DNA of 5,355 nt from DATBAK01 sp036787815 (GTDB lineage: Bacteria; Actinomycetota; Acidimicrobiia; IMCC26256; PALSA-610). Location: NCBI GenBank assembly GCA_036787815.1, contig DAIQOP010000269.1, positions 1 through 5,355 of the forward strand, written 5' to 3'. The translations under genes were made by a program, and so were the position numbers. Numbering within the stretch: position 1 is the first letter of the stretch; the number at the start of each line of letters is the position of its first letter. Below, piece by piece: positions 5,018 to 5,355 of this stretch. The notes beneath the pieces were generated by a model. That model was not told the DNA's origin and did no database searches. It saw only the letters and a list, made by a program, of their open reading frames with translations.

Positions 5018-5355
5018 ATGCTTCACCGCGTGCTGCCCAATGTGCTCTTCGTGACGGCCGATCAGTGGCGCGGCGACTCGCTCTCGTGCGCGGGCCATCC
5101 GGTCGTGCGCACGCCGAACCTCGACCGGCTCGCCCGGCAAGGGGTGCGTTTCACCAACTCGATGGTGACCAATTCGATCTGCACGCCGAGCCGGGCCGCC
5201 ATTCTCACCGGCCAGTACAGCCACAAGAACGGCGTCTACACGCTCGCCGACGCGCTCAATCCGGCGCGCATCCACCTCGGGCACCTGATGCGCCGCATCG
5301 GCTACCAGACCGCTCTCATCGGCAAATGGCACCTGCAAATCGATCCCACCGGCTT
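5018..5355 (+). CDS. Formylglycine-dependent sulfatase, N-terminal part (3' truncated by window edge)
   Basis: The frame is open from ATG 5018 to the window end: 112 codons plus two bases. It encodes the start of a sulfatase: NVLFVTADQWRGDSL with metal ligand D15 and Q16, RTPNLDRLARQGVRFTNS (31-48), the formylglycine motif C55-T-P-S-R59 followed by AAILTGQYSHKNGVY, and IGKWHL with K103 and H105. An in-frame TGA at 4994-4996 bounds the start; ATG 5018 gives nine residues before the first beta strand, and GTG 5030 is an alternative. No clear Shine-Dalgarno and no signal peptide are seen. It differs enough from the other sulfatase (CTPSR and GKWH here, CMPAR and GKAH there) not to be a recent duplicate. 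It is divergent from the SDR gene and may share its control region. Substrate unknown; the second metal site lies outside the window. Confidence 0.93.
   Translation, partial: MLHRVLPNVLFVTADQWRGDSLSCAGHPVVRTPNLDRLARQGVRFTNSMVTNSICTPSRAAILTGQYSHKNGVYTLADALNPARIHLGHLMRRIGYQTALIGKWHLQIDPTG

Noticed and set aside
4854..5054. 66-codon plus-strand frame upstream of and overlapping the second sulfatase start
   Set aside because: Its composition looks random, it begins inside the hairpin's right arm and has no ribosome binding site; the overlapping sulfatase frame has clear motifs.

Overview
The window is high-GC DNA with dense coding, GTG starts, tight gene packing and two starts that look leaderless. 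Together with a SigE-family sigma factor fragment this points to an actinobacterium (Actinomycetota). An uncultured Acidimicrobiia-like or mycobacterial-type lineage is possible, but I cannot fix the taxon from sequence alone.

Layout. (1) Positions 1-1086, plus strand: the 3' end of an ECF sigma factor gene (region 4 only), overlapping by 8 bp the start of a single-pass membrane protein with a basic cytoplasmic N-terminus, a Thr/Ser/Pro linker and an extracytoplasmic domain. It is a candidate anti-sigma or sensor partner. (2) Positions 1097-3734, minus strand: a compact operon read in the order TetR regulator, DUF1330 protein, formylglycine-type sulfatase, with gaps of 3 and 1 bp. A perfect 17-bp palindrome lies directly upstream of the TetR start and is the obvious operator candidate. 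(3) Positions 3880-4701, minus strand: a classical short-chain dehydrogenase/reductase (SDR) with Thr where the catalytic Ser is expected. (4) Positions 4702-5017: a 316-bp divergent intergenic region containing two strong inverted-repeat structures. (5) Position 5018 to the window end, plus strand: the N-terminal part of a second, different sulfatase.

How the genes may work together. Two sulfatases, an SDR and a TetR-controlled operon suggest a regulated catabolic locus. Sulfate ester (or related phosphonate/phosphate ester) hydrolysis would release an alcohol that the SDR could oxidise, and the DUF1330 protein has an unknown accessory role. This is inference from adjacency and family; no substrate can be read from the sequence. 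Both sulfatases need formylglycine maturation by an enzyme not encoded here. The sigma/membrane-protein pair converges on the sulfatase operon with a 10-bp gap and is probably an unrelated transcription unit.
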